Assembly: GCA_044228505.1 (NCBI GenBank)
Contig: JBGAUT010000034.1
Span: 1-64,000, forward strand
Source: JAEUKA01 sp044228505
GTDB lineage: Bacteria; Myxococcota_A; Polyangia; Palsa-1104; JAEUJZ01
Direction of reading: 5' to 3'
Length of the DNA stretch: 64,000 nucleotides
Shown here: piece after piece, positions 43,286-52,280 of the stretch
Position numbering within the stretch: position 1 is the first letter of the stretch
Layout: each line of letters begins with the position of its first letter
Made by a program: the position numbers and the translations under genes
The notes under the pieces: generated by a model
The model's database searches: none
What the model was told of the DNA's origin: nothing
The model's input: only the letters and a program-made list of their open reading frames with translations

Positions 43286-44239
43286 ATGACCATCACTTCC
43301 GTCAAGGACAAGCGCGTCGCTGTAACCGGTACGTTTGTGGACATCAGCCGTACCGATGCCGAAAAGGGGCTGGTCGGTCTCGGGGCCATCCTGAGCGATG
43401 TCAGCAAGCACACCGCGATGCTCTTTGCGGGACAGGGAGGCGGCAGCAAGCGCACCAAGGCCCAGTCGCTTGGCATTCCGGTCTATGGCGAGGAAGAGCT
43501 GCTCGCGCTGCTAAGACCCGACGGGGACACCGCCAAAGAGCGGCACCCAGAGGCAACCACCGCCGAGCCTGCCGCGGGGCCCCTGGCGAACTTCATCGCT
43601 CGGTTCCGGCTGATGGTGGCAGAGCTTCAGAAGCATCCCGAGGTCGTGGTGCTCCACTACAGCATCGCCAAACCAGCGCCAGAGACGACGCTCAACCGGG
43701 TTCGGCAGGCGCTTGGCGGACTTCATCCTGCGGTCGAAAACGTCTACCGACAGTGCAACGGTGCCCAGCTCATGTGGGTCGATAAGAAGAACCCGGACGT
43801 TGACGAGGTCGTGAGCATTGCGACGCAGCGCAAGGTCGCTCGCAAGTTCACCGCCTATGAGCTCGACATCCTGGGGAGCCGCATCGATGGGGTGGTGAAC
43901 CTGGCCCCGGTGCTGAGCTTGGCCGATGTGGGCGCGGGAAAAGGACTGGTCTGGTTTGACTTCATGAAAGATGAAGAGCTCCGGTTCGCCCAAGGACTGC
44001 GGGTGTTTGACTGGTACTACTTCTTCAACATGGCGGCGCTGCAGCTACAGGACGGCGGCACCAGCGACACGGTCTACATCGGGGACGATCACGGGGCCTG
44101 CTTCACCGACTTTCCGACCCGCAGCTTTGAAACGTACATGCAAGCAGTGCTCGCGGGCTTTGGAGCGATCAAGCATCGAGGCTCCACCGAGCCACGCTCG
44201 CTCGATACCGTGCTGGCCGAGGTTCGGCGTCGTCGCTAG
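43286..44239 (+). CDS. BRCT domain fused to SMI1/KNR4 (SUKH)-like domain
   Basis: 317 residues from ATG 43286; a TTG at 43265 is possible. Residues 1-80 are a BRCT domain: DKRVAVTGTFVDISRTDAEK, GAILSDVSKHTAML, then GSKRTKAQSLGIPVYGEEEL, close to the BRCT of NAD-dependent ligases. After a linker, residues about 100-310 resemble SUKH proteins: LHPAVENVYRQCNGAQLMWVD, a VNLAPVLSLADV strand and a C-terminal FPTRSFETYMQAVLAGFG helix. BRCT domains bind phosphopeptides or DNA ends; SUKH domains are often immunity proteins. The combination is not one I know. Confidence 0.72.
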   Translation: MTITSVKDKRVAVTGTFVDISRTDAEKGLVGLGAILSDVSKHTAMLFAGQGGGSKRTKAQSLGIPVYGEEELLALLRPDGDTAKERHPEATTAEPAAGPLANFIARFRLMVAELQKHPEVVVLHYSIAKPAPETTLNRVRQALGGLHPAVENVYRQCNGAQLMWVDKKNPDVDEVVSIATQRKVARKFTAYELDILGSRIDGVVNLAPVLSLADVGAGKGLVWFDFMKDEELRFAQGLRVFDWYYFFNMAALQLQDGGTSDTVYIGDDHGACFTDFPTRSFETYMQAVLAGFGAIKHRGSTEPRSLDTVLAEVRRRR

Positions 44240-44323
44240 CAGCAACCGACGAGCCAGCCTTGAGCATTTGGCGATTGTGTGGTTCTGAGGTGCTGCCGAC
44301 GTATCGTCCCGTATAATTCGCGC

Positions 44324-45598
44324 ATGAACTCCCTTCAGCAGAAGCTCCGCCTGTTTGCGCGGGCGCTCATCATCTGCTTGCTGCTCGTCGAAACCGCCCT
44401 TCGTTTTGGCGTGAGCTATCTGGGGATGCGCATCACCGGACGAAGCCTGGCCGACCGCCAAGCGCTGTTTGCCGAGTCCGTGCTCAGTCTGTTCCGCCGA
44501 CTCGGGGCCACGTTCATCAAGGTCGGGCAGATCATGTCCACTCGCCCTGATCTGCTCCCCCCTCACGTCATTGCCGCCCTCTCGCGCCTGCAAGACGACG
44601 TCGGTCCGTTCCCGTATTCCCAGGTCGAGCGCACCATCCATGAGGACTTCGGCCAGTCCGTCTCGACCCTGTTTCGCGAGTTTTCCTCGGTCCCGATCGC
44701 CTCGGCTTCGGTCGCCCAGGTGCACCGCGCTCGCCTTCCAGATGGTCAGGTCGTCGCCGTCAAGGTTCGTCGTCCCGATATCGAGGAGCTGTGCGCCTTC
44801 GACCTGTCGGTGATGTCGTTCTACGCCCGCCTGCTGGAGCTGCTCCCCTCGCTGCGGACCCTGGCACCACTGGAAAGCGTCGAGCAGTTCGGGCGCGCCA
44901 TCGCCATGCAGCTCGACTTCACCATCGAGGCCGAGAACAACCGCCGCTTCACCCGCAACTTCAACACCGAACCGCAGGTCATTGTTCCAAAGCTCTTCGA
45001 CCCGCTATGCAGCCGCCGCGTCCTCACCATGGACTTTATCGAGGGCAAAAAGATCCTCGACTGCGGTGGCAGTCAGCCGGAGCGCCGCGCCTTGGGAGAG
45101 CTGGGCTTTCGGATCATGCTCAAGATGATCTTTGCCGACGGCTTCGTCCACGCCGATCTCCACCCCGGGAACCTGCTCGTCACCCAAGACGGCCAGGTTG
45201 CCCTGCTGGACCTGGGGCTGGTCGCCGAGATGGACGACACCCACCGCCTCGCCTTTGCCCGCTACTTCGCGGCCTGGGCACGCGGCGATGGCCACACCAT
45301 GGCCGAGATCATGGTCACCCACAGCCCATCCCCCTACGTCCGCGACCGCACCGGCTTCGAGCAGGCCATCCAAGGCTTTGTGGACCGGCTCCACGGCAAA
45401 CGACTCGGCGAGGTCGAGGTCGCCAAGGTCGTCTACGAGATGCTCCAGATCCTTCGCCGCTACCGCGTCCGCGTCAACGCCACCTTCACCATGGTCAACA
45501 TCGCGATCGCCGTCACCGAAGGCATCGGCAAACAGCTCGACCCAAGCCTCGACTTGATGAACGAAGCGATGCCGTTCTTTTTGGCCCTGTCTCTGTAG
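44324..45598 (+). CDS. AarF/UbiB/ABC1-family kinase
   Basis: 424 residues from ATG 44324 (MNSLQQ); an upstream in-frame start at 44279 has no support. A hydrophobic segment near residue 15-35 may anchor it. The KxGQ motif (TFIKVGQIMSTRPDLLP), VAVKV, the family's EFxxEA-type helix and HADLHPGNLL, LLDLGL are the diagnostic atypical-kinase motifs of the UbiB family, needed in bacteria for ubiquinone biosynthesis or lipid distribution. It is followed after 12 bases by a membrane-protein gene, a possible operon partner. Confidence 0.92.
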   Translation: MNSLQQKLRLFARALIICLLLVETALRFGVSYLGMRITGRSLADRQALFAESVLSLFRRLGATFIKVGQIMSTRPDLLPPHVIAALSRLQDDVGPFPYSQVERTIHEDFGQSVSTLFREFSSVPIASASVAQVHRARLPDGQVVAVKVRRPDIEELCAFDLSVMSFYARLLELLPSLRTLAPLESVEQFGRAIAMQLDFTIEAENNRRFTRNFNTEPQVIVPKLFDPLCSRRVLTMDFIEGKKILDCGGSQPERRALGELGFRIMLKMIFADGFVHADLHPGNLLVTQDGQVALLDLGLVAEMDDTHRLAFARYFAAWARGDGHTMAEIMVTHSPSPYVRDRTGFEQAIQGFVDRLHGKRLGEVEVAKVVYEMLQILRRYRVRVNATFTMVNIAIAVTEGIGKQLDPSLDLMNEAMPFFLALSL

Positions 45599-45610
45599 GA
45601 CAATCAGAAG

Positions 45611-46459
45611 GTGAGATTCGGGGGAATCCTCTTTCTGCACCTGGTCGAACTTGCCAAGCGCCTTGGCCACACGCTGCTGTTCTTCGCTGCGCTGTGGACC
45701 GTCGGGTTTGCCCTGGGCGTGGTGCTGCCGTGGTTTCTCGCGATGTTCGGCGCGGTCATCGCATGGCTCGCTCTGTCCGCCTATGCCCTGGGACGCTACG
45801 AGGACCACTTTGATGGCTGGGCGATCCTGGTCAGCACGATCCCGGTCATGATGACCTCGATGGCCGGTGGGGAATACGTCCACCTCTCTTTGGCAACACC
45901 GCAAGAGATCCGCTCGCTTTCGCAGGCCGCCGGATCGTCCACCGGTCGAGTCCTCAAGCTGCCCGAGTGGGTGGGGATCCGCAAAGACCTGGCCTACCGC
46001 CATGTCACCATCGCCCGCAGCAAGAGCGGCGGCACCACCCGATCCACCTACCATGTGGCCCCGCTCGTCGGCCCCGACTGGCAACCAAGCGACCCGATCC
46101 ACGCCTGGGTCACCTGCTCGCCCGGGTTCCCGATGGGCTGCAAACAGTTTCCCAGCCGCGCTCCGCTTGGAATTACCCCGCCCGGCTTCCAGTCGAGCGG
46201 CTTCGAAACAGCGGTGAAGCAAGCCTGTGCCAAACAGTCACTCAACTGTCCCAAGGCCCATCTGCTGATGGAAGCGGTGCCATCGATTTCCGCCGCTGTC
46301 GCCGATGAAAAGAACGCTGTTTTCCTAAGCCCTGTGATTGGCTTCTTCGCGTGGGCCGTTCCCCGCGTCCTGCTCGACCTGTATCGGCTGGCCGCCGCCC
46401 TACTCGGTGCCTTGTTTCGTCGCCCAGACGACCAGACGCCCACGCCCGCAAAGCGCTAG
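45611..46459 (+). CDS. Membrane protein of unknown function
   Basis: 282 residues from GTG 45611. Two hydrophobic helices at about residues 20-60, a central soluble region of about 170 residues with six cysteines (TCSPGFPMGC, QACAKQSLNC) and a C-terminal helix near 235-270. The middle domain, bracketed by membrane segments, is probably periplasmic with disulfides. Not recognised. It follows the AarF-like kinase gene closely. Confidence 0.72.
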   Translation: MRFGGILFLHLVELAKRLGHTLLFFAALWTVGFALGVVLPWFLAMFGAVIAWLALSAYALGRYEDHFDGWAILVSTIPVMMTSMAGGEYVHLSLATPQEIRSLSQAAGSSTGRVLKLPEWVGIRKDLAYRHVTIARSKSGGTTRSTYHVAPLVGPDWQPSDPIHAWVTCSPGFPMGCKQFPSRAPLGITPPGFQSSGFETAVKQACAKQSLNCPKAHLLMEAVPSISAAVADEKNAVFLSPVIGFFAWAVPRVLLDLYRLAAALLGALFRRPDDQTPTPAKR

Positions 46460-46555
46460 GTTCCAGGTAACAAACCGTGCGAAAGTAACGGGCAGTCTGG
46501 CTCAGTTCCTCGAGTGCTGGGTGGACCTATGGCGAAATGATGAGGGGGCCATTTC

Positions 46556-47149
46556 ATGCGCGATCTGTACGAGGCCATTGAAAAGCTAACGGTTCTGCTG
46601 GCGCTGCGAATCCAAAACACGGTGCGCAAGCGTGGCTGGGCAGAAAAGCCCAAGACCACCCGCTTCGAGGTCCGCGATCCCAACGAGCGGGCGCACTACC
46701 CGACCCGGATCGAGCTGCCGATGTCCCTGGGCCATCAGGTGAGCTTTGTACCCGCCGAGGCCCCCAGCGAAGACGGACAGAGCTGGAACATCCAGATCCG
46801 ACGTAGCGATGGCGTCCTACGGCGCAGCTTTTCAGACGGACTCCGGGTGCGCAAAGTCGAAAACGGCTACCAGCTCTTCGTCCGCGATGACGTGCTCGAC
46901 GACTCGCGGTTCCGCAGCCTGTTTGACGACCTCGCGACCGGCGGCTTGTCCGGTCACGCCATGACGATCGGCAAGGCGTTCAAGTCCCGCTTCGGCAGCA
47001 TTTCCGCAGAGGTCTACGAGATCCTCTGCTCGGCGCAGCACCTAGAGCAGCTCGACCGCATGCACGAAGCCGTGCTCACCGAAGTCAGCCAGCTAGACGT
47101 AGAAACAGCCCTTGGCCAGCTCGCCAAGTGGTCCCCAAACCAAGAATAG
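46556..47149 (+). CDS. Cytoplasmic protein of unknown function
   Basis: 197 residues. No signal peptide or membrane segment is seen. The middle has beta strands (NIQIRRSDGVLRRSFSDGLR, YQLFVRDDVLDD) and the C-terminal third is helical with ILCSAQHLEQLDRMHEAVL. No family was recognised. It lies between a membrane-protein gene and the 43-bp hairpin repeats. Confidence 0.7.
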   Translation: MRDLYEAIEKLTVLLALRIQNTVRKRGWAEKPKTTRFEVRDPNERAHYPTRIELPMSLGHQVSFVPAEAPSEDGQSWNIQIRRSDGVLRRSFSDGLRVRKVENGYQLFVRDDVLDDSRFRSLFDDLATGGLSGHAMTIGKAFKSRFGSISAEVYEILCSAQHLEQLDRMHEAVLTEVSQLDVETALGQLAKWSPNQE

Positions 47150-47174
47150 CAAACCCGGCTACGCCGCCTGCTAA

Positions 47175-47346
47175 CTCCTCGCTACCCAGTTTGAAGGTGG
47201 TCGGGACCACCCCCAAACTCCTCGTTACCCAGTTTGAAGGTGGTCGGGACCACCCCCAAACTCCTCGTTACCCAGTTTGAAGGTGGTCGGGACCACCCCC
47301 AAACTCCTCGTTACCCAGTTTGGAGGTGGTCGGGACCACCCTGACG
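47175..47346. repeat. Four tandem 43-bp repeats, each an imperfect hairpin
   Basis: Units begin at 47175, 47218, 47261 and 47304 with an exact 43-base period. Each contains AGTTTGAAGGTGGTC facing GACCACCCCCAAACT, which pair over 15 positions with a 2-base mismatch and a GG loop; the core GGTGGTCGGGACCACC is a perfect dyad. Because 43 is not a multiple of 3 the block is not coding. It lies exactly between two convergent genes, so multiple transcription terminators or a REP-like element are the likely explanations; no T-run follows any unit. Confidence 0.9.
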
Positions 47347-47370
47347 TGGCTTGGGATGGTGTTTTGGGGG

Positions 47371-49686
47371 CTAGCCGACCGTGGGCTGGGTGCAGAAGCC
47401 GTTGATGCAGAGGTTGGTGGGATCGCAGCAGTTGGCAGCCGTGGTGCACTTGTCCTGCACGTTGGCGCACTGGTTCGCCGGGGTGCTCGAGCAGGTCAGG
47501 TTGCCGGAGCTGCCGCTCGGCTCGCAGTAGCCATTGCAGCACTGGTCGCCAGACAAGCACGAGGCACCGTCCGACTTGCACGGGTCGAGCACCCAGAAGC
47601 CACGCGAGTTACCGGCCAGGATCTCCTGCGCGGGCAGGTAGAAGGCGGGGTGGCTGGCATCGGTGGCGATCTTGCCGTTCACGTCGACCGCCGCGACCCA
47701 CAGCTTCTTGGTGGTGATGTTTTGCACCAGATCGACGCCTCGCGGATCGCTGCAGTAGGGCGGGATGGCCGCGACGCTTCCGTACATGCGGCGGCTGGTG
47801 AAGACCACCCAGGCATAGCCGCCGGAAGCGACCGGGTTTACCGTGGGCTCGAAGTTTGTCACAGCGTCGGCGCTGTGGTCTACGTCATAGCCTGAGCTCG
47901 CTCCAACCGAAGCACCGTCTGCCGTGCAAGCCAGCGTGCTCGGTGACAGCAGCTTGGGCAGATACACCGTCCCGGCGGCGTCCTTGCCGTTGAGCTGGTT
48001 GAGCGCGACCACCGACTTGGCATCGCCCACGCCGGTCCAAGCGATTTCGGCCTGCGCCCCCTTGCGGGTGTACAGCGCGCCATCGTTGTTGCCGTCCAGA
48101 CCCGCCGCAAGCTGCTGGTGGAAGATCACCGAGTTGCCATCCGGGAAGACGGCCGGCCAGCCCGGTCGCTTGGCCGCCGGTTGGCCGGTGTTATCGACGA
48201 CCACCACCGGGTTTGACACCGTGCGGTTCGCTGCCGAAAAGTTCATCACGACCAGCTTCTGGGTCGGGTTGGCAATCGACGCACTGGCCATTGGATTCAC
48301 CGCCAGCAGGCTGCCATTTGGACCAAAGGCCGGGGTGCCCAGGTTCGACGCGATCGCCGCCAGGCCCGTCACGGCCTGCGACATGTTGGCGGTCGGCAGG
48401 TTCAGAAGCTGTCCGGTCGGGGACAGCGCCAGCGAGCCATCGGGGTACATCGCCGGGAAGGTTGCGCCGTTTACCAGGGCCTGCTCGGTCACGCCCGTCG
48501 GCTTGATGGTGTAGCCAGCGCTCTGCGCATAGTTGTCGCCGCGCTGGGTGACAAGCTGCGAGCCGTTGGCAGCCACCGAGTGGCAGGTCCGGCACTGGGC
48601 TTCGTTGCCATTGCCACCCGCAAGCAGCTTGGGTCCGGTGTCACCGACCCGAATCGACAGCACCGCGCCGCCGAACATCTTGTCGCCACCAACTGCTCCG
48701 CCGAGGTTTTTGGCAAGCAGCGTGCCGTACGACTGGTAGTAAATCGTGCCGGTGAGGCGAGCCGGGGCTACTGTCCAGGTCTCGGCGATCGGGCCGTAGC
48801 CAACGCCGCCCTTGGCGACCGTCAGCTTGATGGTCAGCTTCTCGGGCTTGCCATCGGGCGTGCGGCCACCAGCGCTGCTCGTCGCCATGTCCCAGACATC
48901 TTGCGGAATCGGATGGCGGATAAACGGCCCCTTGGTGGTGGCCAGGATCGCGGGCCGACCGAAGGTGCCGCTCCAGGTAAACGAGCCGCTCACGTTCGAG
49001 AGCTCGATCTTGATCGCGTCGGCATCATTCAGCGTCGAGCGCCACATCAAAAGTGGTGCCAAGATGCCTCGCGGCCAGACGGTACCGTTATACGGATACA
49101 GGAACATGAAGTTCTGCGCGGCCCCGGTCGAGGTCGGCGACTGCAGCGCATTGAGGGTCGCCGGGTCAGTGACCGCTACGCCGAGTCCTTCTCCACCCAC
49201 GCCGCCGACACCACCGCCCGCCGTGAGATCACCAACGGTCTTCGGGATCTGGGCCGCCTGACCAGGAATCGCCGGGTTGGCACCGTTCTGGGTACCGATG
49301 AGGTTGACCTGGATCTGGCGGGTTACCGACATGCCGCTACAGCTCGCCCGGACGGTGACCAGGCCACCTGCGGTACCACGCGGAGAAAAGGCCGAAGTGC
49401 TGGAAGGACCAGGAGAGATGAAGCCGATGTCCCCCCGGTCAACGCTCCACACCGAGGAGCACGGCTGGCCATCAAGCGTCGCCGAGTACATCACCGTGGG
49501 GGTCTGCTGACCGGCGGTCACGGTGATCGTCTGTAGATTGCCGGGCTGGACCTCGAAGAGCGCAGAGCTGGTAGCCATATCGTCGGTGGCTCCGGCGTCA
49601 TCGGAGCCACCAATCGTCGCGTTGTTACAACCTGATGCCACACACAGCGCAACCAGCGCTGAGCACAGAACGGACGTAGACCTCAT
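47371..49686 (-). CDS. Large secreted c-heme lipoprotein with Cys-rich tail
   Basis: 771 residues from ATG 49686; upstream codons do not look coding. A lipoprotein-type signal (CVASGC) is followed by an Asp/Thr-rich spacer, an Ig-like strand region and a long beta-propeller-like part. QCRTCH (about residue 390) is a c-type heme attachment motif. The last 60 residues are Cys-rich (CLSGDQCCNGYC, CCDPTNLCINGFC), resembling a myxobacterial Cys-rich tail domain. It probably is a surface-exposed electron-transfer or sensory lipoprotein. It precedes the PhoR/PhoB genes on the same strand by 89 bases. Confidence 0.75.
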   Translation of the reverse strand: MRSTSVLCSALVALCVASGCNNATIGGSDDAGATDDMATSSALFEVQPGNLQTITVTAGQQTPTVMYSATLDGQPCSSVWSVDRGDIGFISPGPSSTSAFSPRGTAGGLVTVRASCSGMSVTRQIQVNLIGTQNGANPAIPGQAAQIPKTVGDLTAGGGVGGVGGEGLGVAVTDPATLNALQSPTSTGAAQNFMFLYPYNGTVWPRGILAPLLMWRSTLNDADAIKIELSNVSGSFTWSGTFGRPAILATTKGPFIRHPIPQDVWDMATSSAGGRTPDGKPEKLTIKLTVAKGGVGYGPIAETWTVAPARLTGTIYYQSYGTLLAKNLGGAVGGDKMFGGAVLSIRVGDTGPKLLAGGNGNEAQCRTCHSVAANGSQLVTQRGDNYAQSAGYTIKPTGVTEQALVNGATFPAMYPDGSLALSPTGQLLNLPTANMSQAVTGLAAIASNLGTPAFGPNGSLLAVNPMASASIANPTQKLVVMNFSAANRTVSNPVVVVDNTGQPAAKRPGWPAVFPDGNSVIFHQQLAAGLDGNNDGALYTRKGAQAEIAWTGVGDAKSVVALNQLNGKDAAGTVYLPKLLSPSTLACTADGASVGASSGYDVDHSADAVTNFEPTVNPVASGGYAWVVFTSRRMYGSVAAIPPYCSDPRGVDLVQNITTKKLWVAAVDVNGKIATDASHPAFYLPAQEILAGNSRGFWVLDPCKSDGASCLSGDQCCNGYCEPSGSSGNLTCSSTPANQCANVQDKCTTAANCCDPTNLCINGFCTQPTVG

Positions 49687-49775
49687 GTAAGTTCCCCCTA
49701 CGCATCGATGAGAAGATTCGGTGAAGACAAGCCGCTCTTCATCGTAGGCGTCGGAGCCACGTCCGTCCACGTCCG

Positions 49776-51227
49776 CTAGTTGTCGTCGGCGCGTTTGAGG
49801 GTGAAACGGAAGGTGGTGCCTTGGCCAAGCGTGCTTTCGACCACCACTTGACCGTTCATGGATTCAACGGCGTGCTTGACGATGGACAGACCAAGGCCAG
49901 TCCCACCGAGTGCCCGCGAGCGACCGGTATCGACCCGATAGAAGCGCTCAAACAATCGCGGCAAGTGAACCGCCTCGATGCCAGGGCCAGTGTCGGATAC
50001 CGAGACCTCGACGGTGCGGGAAAACGGCTCGGCGGTCCAGCCGACGATGATCTCGGCCCCAGCGGGACAGTACTTGATGGCGTTATCGAGCAGGTTCGCC
50101 AGGACTTGTTCGAGGCGCAGCCGATCGGCCATCACCAAGCAAGTCGCCGGGGATGGAGACAGTTGCAGCCGCTGCTTGCGCTCCTCGGCGCGGGGCCAGA
50201 ACAGCGCCACCTGCTGCTTGACGACGTCGGGAAGGCTGACGGCATACAGTGCCAGGCGACGATCCTGACCCTCGAGTCGCGACAGATCGAGCAGATCGTT
50301 CACCAGGGCATTCATGCGATCGGCCTGGCGGTAGATGATATCGAGGAAGGTCTTGGCCGCTCCGGGATCATTGGCCGCTCCGCTCCGCAGCGTCTCCACC
50401 GCAGACACCAGGGTCGCCAGGGGGGTGCGCAGCTCATGCGAGGCATTGGCGACAAAGTCCCGTCGCAGCGTCTCCATCCGTCGCAGCTCGGTGAGCGCCC
50501 GAGACAGCGAGTCCGCCAGCGAGTCAATATCGCGGCCGAGCACAGCCAGCTCGTCTTGACCCTCCGGTCGAGCCCTGGTGCCCAGGTCGCCAAGCGCCAT
50601 GCGGTGCGCGGTGTTGGTGAGCTTCTGCAGGCTACGGACCGCCAGGTGAGCCGCCGCACTCGACATCAGCACCGCCACAGCAAGGCCAAGCACCGCCGCG
50701 ATCAGCAAGGCCAGGTGGAGCTGCGCCATCGTCCGATCGACATCCGTGAGCGGCATCGCCAGTCGGGCGACACCTTTTTGGCCGTCGGACTGTCGAAACG
50801 GCATTGCGACATAGAGCATCCGCCGCTTGAGCGTTGCGCTCTGCCGGGTGCTCTTGCCGTAGCCATGCTGTTGCGCTTCGAAAATCTCGGGTCGCCCCAG
50901 GTGGTTCGGCAAGCCCAGCAGACCGTCATCCTCTAGCTCTGAGTCGGCAAGCGGCTTGCCATCAGCACGCAGCAAGGTCACACGGGCCACGCACAGCGGG
51001 GATAGCGCCCGCGCTGTCTCTTGCCAGTGCTTGGGATCACCGGGTGACAGGTTGGCTTGCTCGGCGGCGTAGGCGATAAGACGCAGCTTCTGGGCCAAGT
51101 CCTGCTCGATGCGAGTGGTCAGGTTGGCATCGAGCGTCTTTCTTAGATACCCGTAGGAGATGGCCAGCGACAGCGCAATGAGCGACAACGAAAGAACAAA
51201 CAGCTTGGCCCGAATTCCGAGCTTCAC
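49776..51227 (-). CDS. phoR: PhoR-type sensor histidine kinase
   Basis: 483 residues from GTG 51227, which overlaps the stop of the response regulator (GTGA). A membrane helix near residue 10-27, a short periplasmic domain (to about 155), a second helix and HAMP, then the H-box NASHELRTPLATLV and the N and G boxes NLLDNAIKYCPAG and DTGPGIE/GTGLGLSIVKHAV. It matches the PhoR architecture but without an evident PAS domain. It phosphorylates the PhoB-like regulator encoded just upstream. Whether it senses phosphate is inferred from similarity only. Confidence 0.9.
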   Translation of the reverse strand: MKLGIRAKLFVLSLSLIALSLAISYGYLRKTLDANLTTRIEQDLAQKLRLIAYAAEQANLSPGDPKHWQETARALSPLCVARVTLLRADGKPLADSELEDDGLLGLPNHLGRPEIFEAQQHGYGKSTRQSATLKRRMLYVAMPFRQSDGQKGVARLAMPLTDVDRTMAQLHLALLIAAVLGLAVAVLMSSAAAHLAVRSLQKLTNTAHRMALGDLGTRARPEGQDELAVLGRDIDSLADSLSRALTELRRMETLRRDFVANASHELRTPLATLVSAVETLRSGAANDPGAAKTFLDIIYRQADRMNALVNDLLDLSRLEGQDRRLALYAVSLPDVVKQQVALFWPRAEERKQRLQLSPSPATCLVMADRLRLEQVLANLLDNAIKYCPAGAEIIVGWTAEPFSRTVEVSVSDTGPGIEAVHLPRLFERFYRVDTGRSRALGGTGLGLSIVKHAVESMNGQVVVESTLGQGTTFRFTLKRADDN

Positions 51228-52006
51228 GGCTCGACCTGCACGGAAGTGGGGGTCAGCCTGGTGGTGAAGCGATAGCCGACGCCACGTACGGTCTCGATCA
51301 CATCGCCAGTATCGCCGATCTTTTCCCGCAACCGCTTGATGTGCGTATCCACGGTGCGGGTGGTGATGGCCCCCTCGGTGTTCCAGTCCTGCCAGGCCCG
51401 ATCGAGGAGCTGAGCACGACTTAGCACCTTGCCGGGCTGACTGGCCAGCGTCCACAGCAGCCGAAACTCCAGGGCCGTCAGCTTCTTTTCCTCGCTGCCC
51501 AAGAACACACGGTGGGCACCGCGATCAATCCGCAGCGAACCAAGGACCAACACCTCGTCCTCTTCGCCGCTTGGGGACTCGGCTCTACTTGCGGGGGTTC
51601 CCTCGGGTCGACTGGGTGTCTGGCCAGCCTCTTCTGGACTGCCCCGACGCAGGATGGCGGTGATTCGCAGGAGCAGCTCGCGCACCGAGAATGGCTTGAC
51701 CACGTAGTCGTCCGCTCCCAGCTCGAACCCGACGATGCGATCGCTCTCTTCTCCGCAGGCCGTCAATAGCAAGACCTTGATCGAGGCGGTTTTTGCCCGG
51801 TTTTTCAGGCGCAACAGCACCTGCGTCCCCGGAATATCAGGAAGCATCCGGTCGAGCACCACCAAGTCAGGTAGCGACTCCTCGCACAGCGACACACCAT
51901 CGAGCCCATGGGTCGCAGTGAGAACCTCATGCCCAGCGTTGCGCAGGTTCCATGCGATGATCTCTAGGAGATCGACTTCGTCCTCGATGATTACGATCTT
52001 GGCCAC
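51224..52006 (-). CDS. phoB: PhoB-type response regulator (OmpR family)
   Basis: 260 residues from GTG 52006, which has AGAGGTG about 6 bases upstream. The receiver domain has the acidic pair IIEDE, the phosphorylated Asp in LVVLDRMLPD (residue about 52), LLLTA and YVVKPF. The linker is long and Pro/Ser/Glu-rich. The winged helix has RLLWTLASQPGKVLSR and ...RTVDTHIKRLREKIGD...VRGVGYRF. It is the partner of the overlapping histidine kinase gene. Phosphate specificity is inferred only. Confidence 0.9.
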   Translation of the reverse strand: MAKIVIIEDEVDLLEIIAWNLRNAGHEVLTATHGLDGVSLCEESLPDLVVLDRMLPDIPGTQVLLRLKNRAKTASIKVLLLTACGEESDRIVGFELGADDYVVKPFSVRELLLRITAILRRGSPEEAGQTPSRPEGTPASRAESPSGEEDEVLVLGSLRIDRGAHRVFLGSEEKKLTALEFRLLWTLASQPGKVLSRAQLLDRAWQDWNTEGAITTRTVDTHIKRLREKIGDTGDVIETVRGVGYRFTTRLTPTSVQVEP

Positions 52007-52190
52007 GTGTGCACCTCTGCCGGTGTCTGCCAAAGTTTATGGCCCCGATTCGGGCGCGAAGGTAGGTCTTTTGCTGTCCGAAGGTGTGACATTTTCGTAA
52101 CTCTCCATTCGAGAGCAACTTACGGTAGACTGAATCCACAGGCCGTGGCTTACAGGGTCGAGCATGATGGGAGGAAGCGCGGGCCAGCAT

Positions 52191-52280
52191 GGAAGTGCCC
52201 TAGATGCCATGCACGGAAGTGCCCTAGATGCCATGCACGGAAGTGCCCTAGATGCCATGCAGGGAGTGCGCTAGATGCAA
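52191..52280 (+). repeat. 24-bp tandem repeats running into a start codon
   Basis: GGAAGTGCCCTAGATGCCATGCAC starts at 52191, 52215 and 52239, with a diverged fourth copy from about 52263. The ATG of the next gene (52275) is the CTAGATGC part of this fourth copy. The units contain two ATG triplets each (in the GATGCC and CATGCA parts), so the repeat can supply alternative upstream starts; a copy-number change might alter the leader. Confidence 0.85.

Noticed and set aside
44791..45813. Long Arg/Pro/His-rich frames overlapping the AarF-like kinase on both strands
   Set aside because: Typical shadow frames of a GC-rich gene; the AarF frame has all family motifs.
47175..47346. CRISPR array
   Set aside because: Units are directly tandem without variable spacers and no cas gene is present.
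47225..47581. Minus-strand frame with repeated peptide pattern over the 43-bp repeats
   Set aside because: The repeat period is not a multiple of three, so the apparent peptide repeats are in shifting frames; the lipoprotein gene uses another frame.
52191..52280. CRISPR array or phage attachment site
   Set aside because: Contiguous 24-bp copies with no spacers, no integrase and no tRNA nearby.
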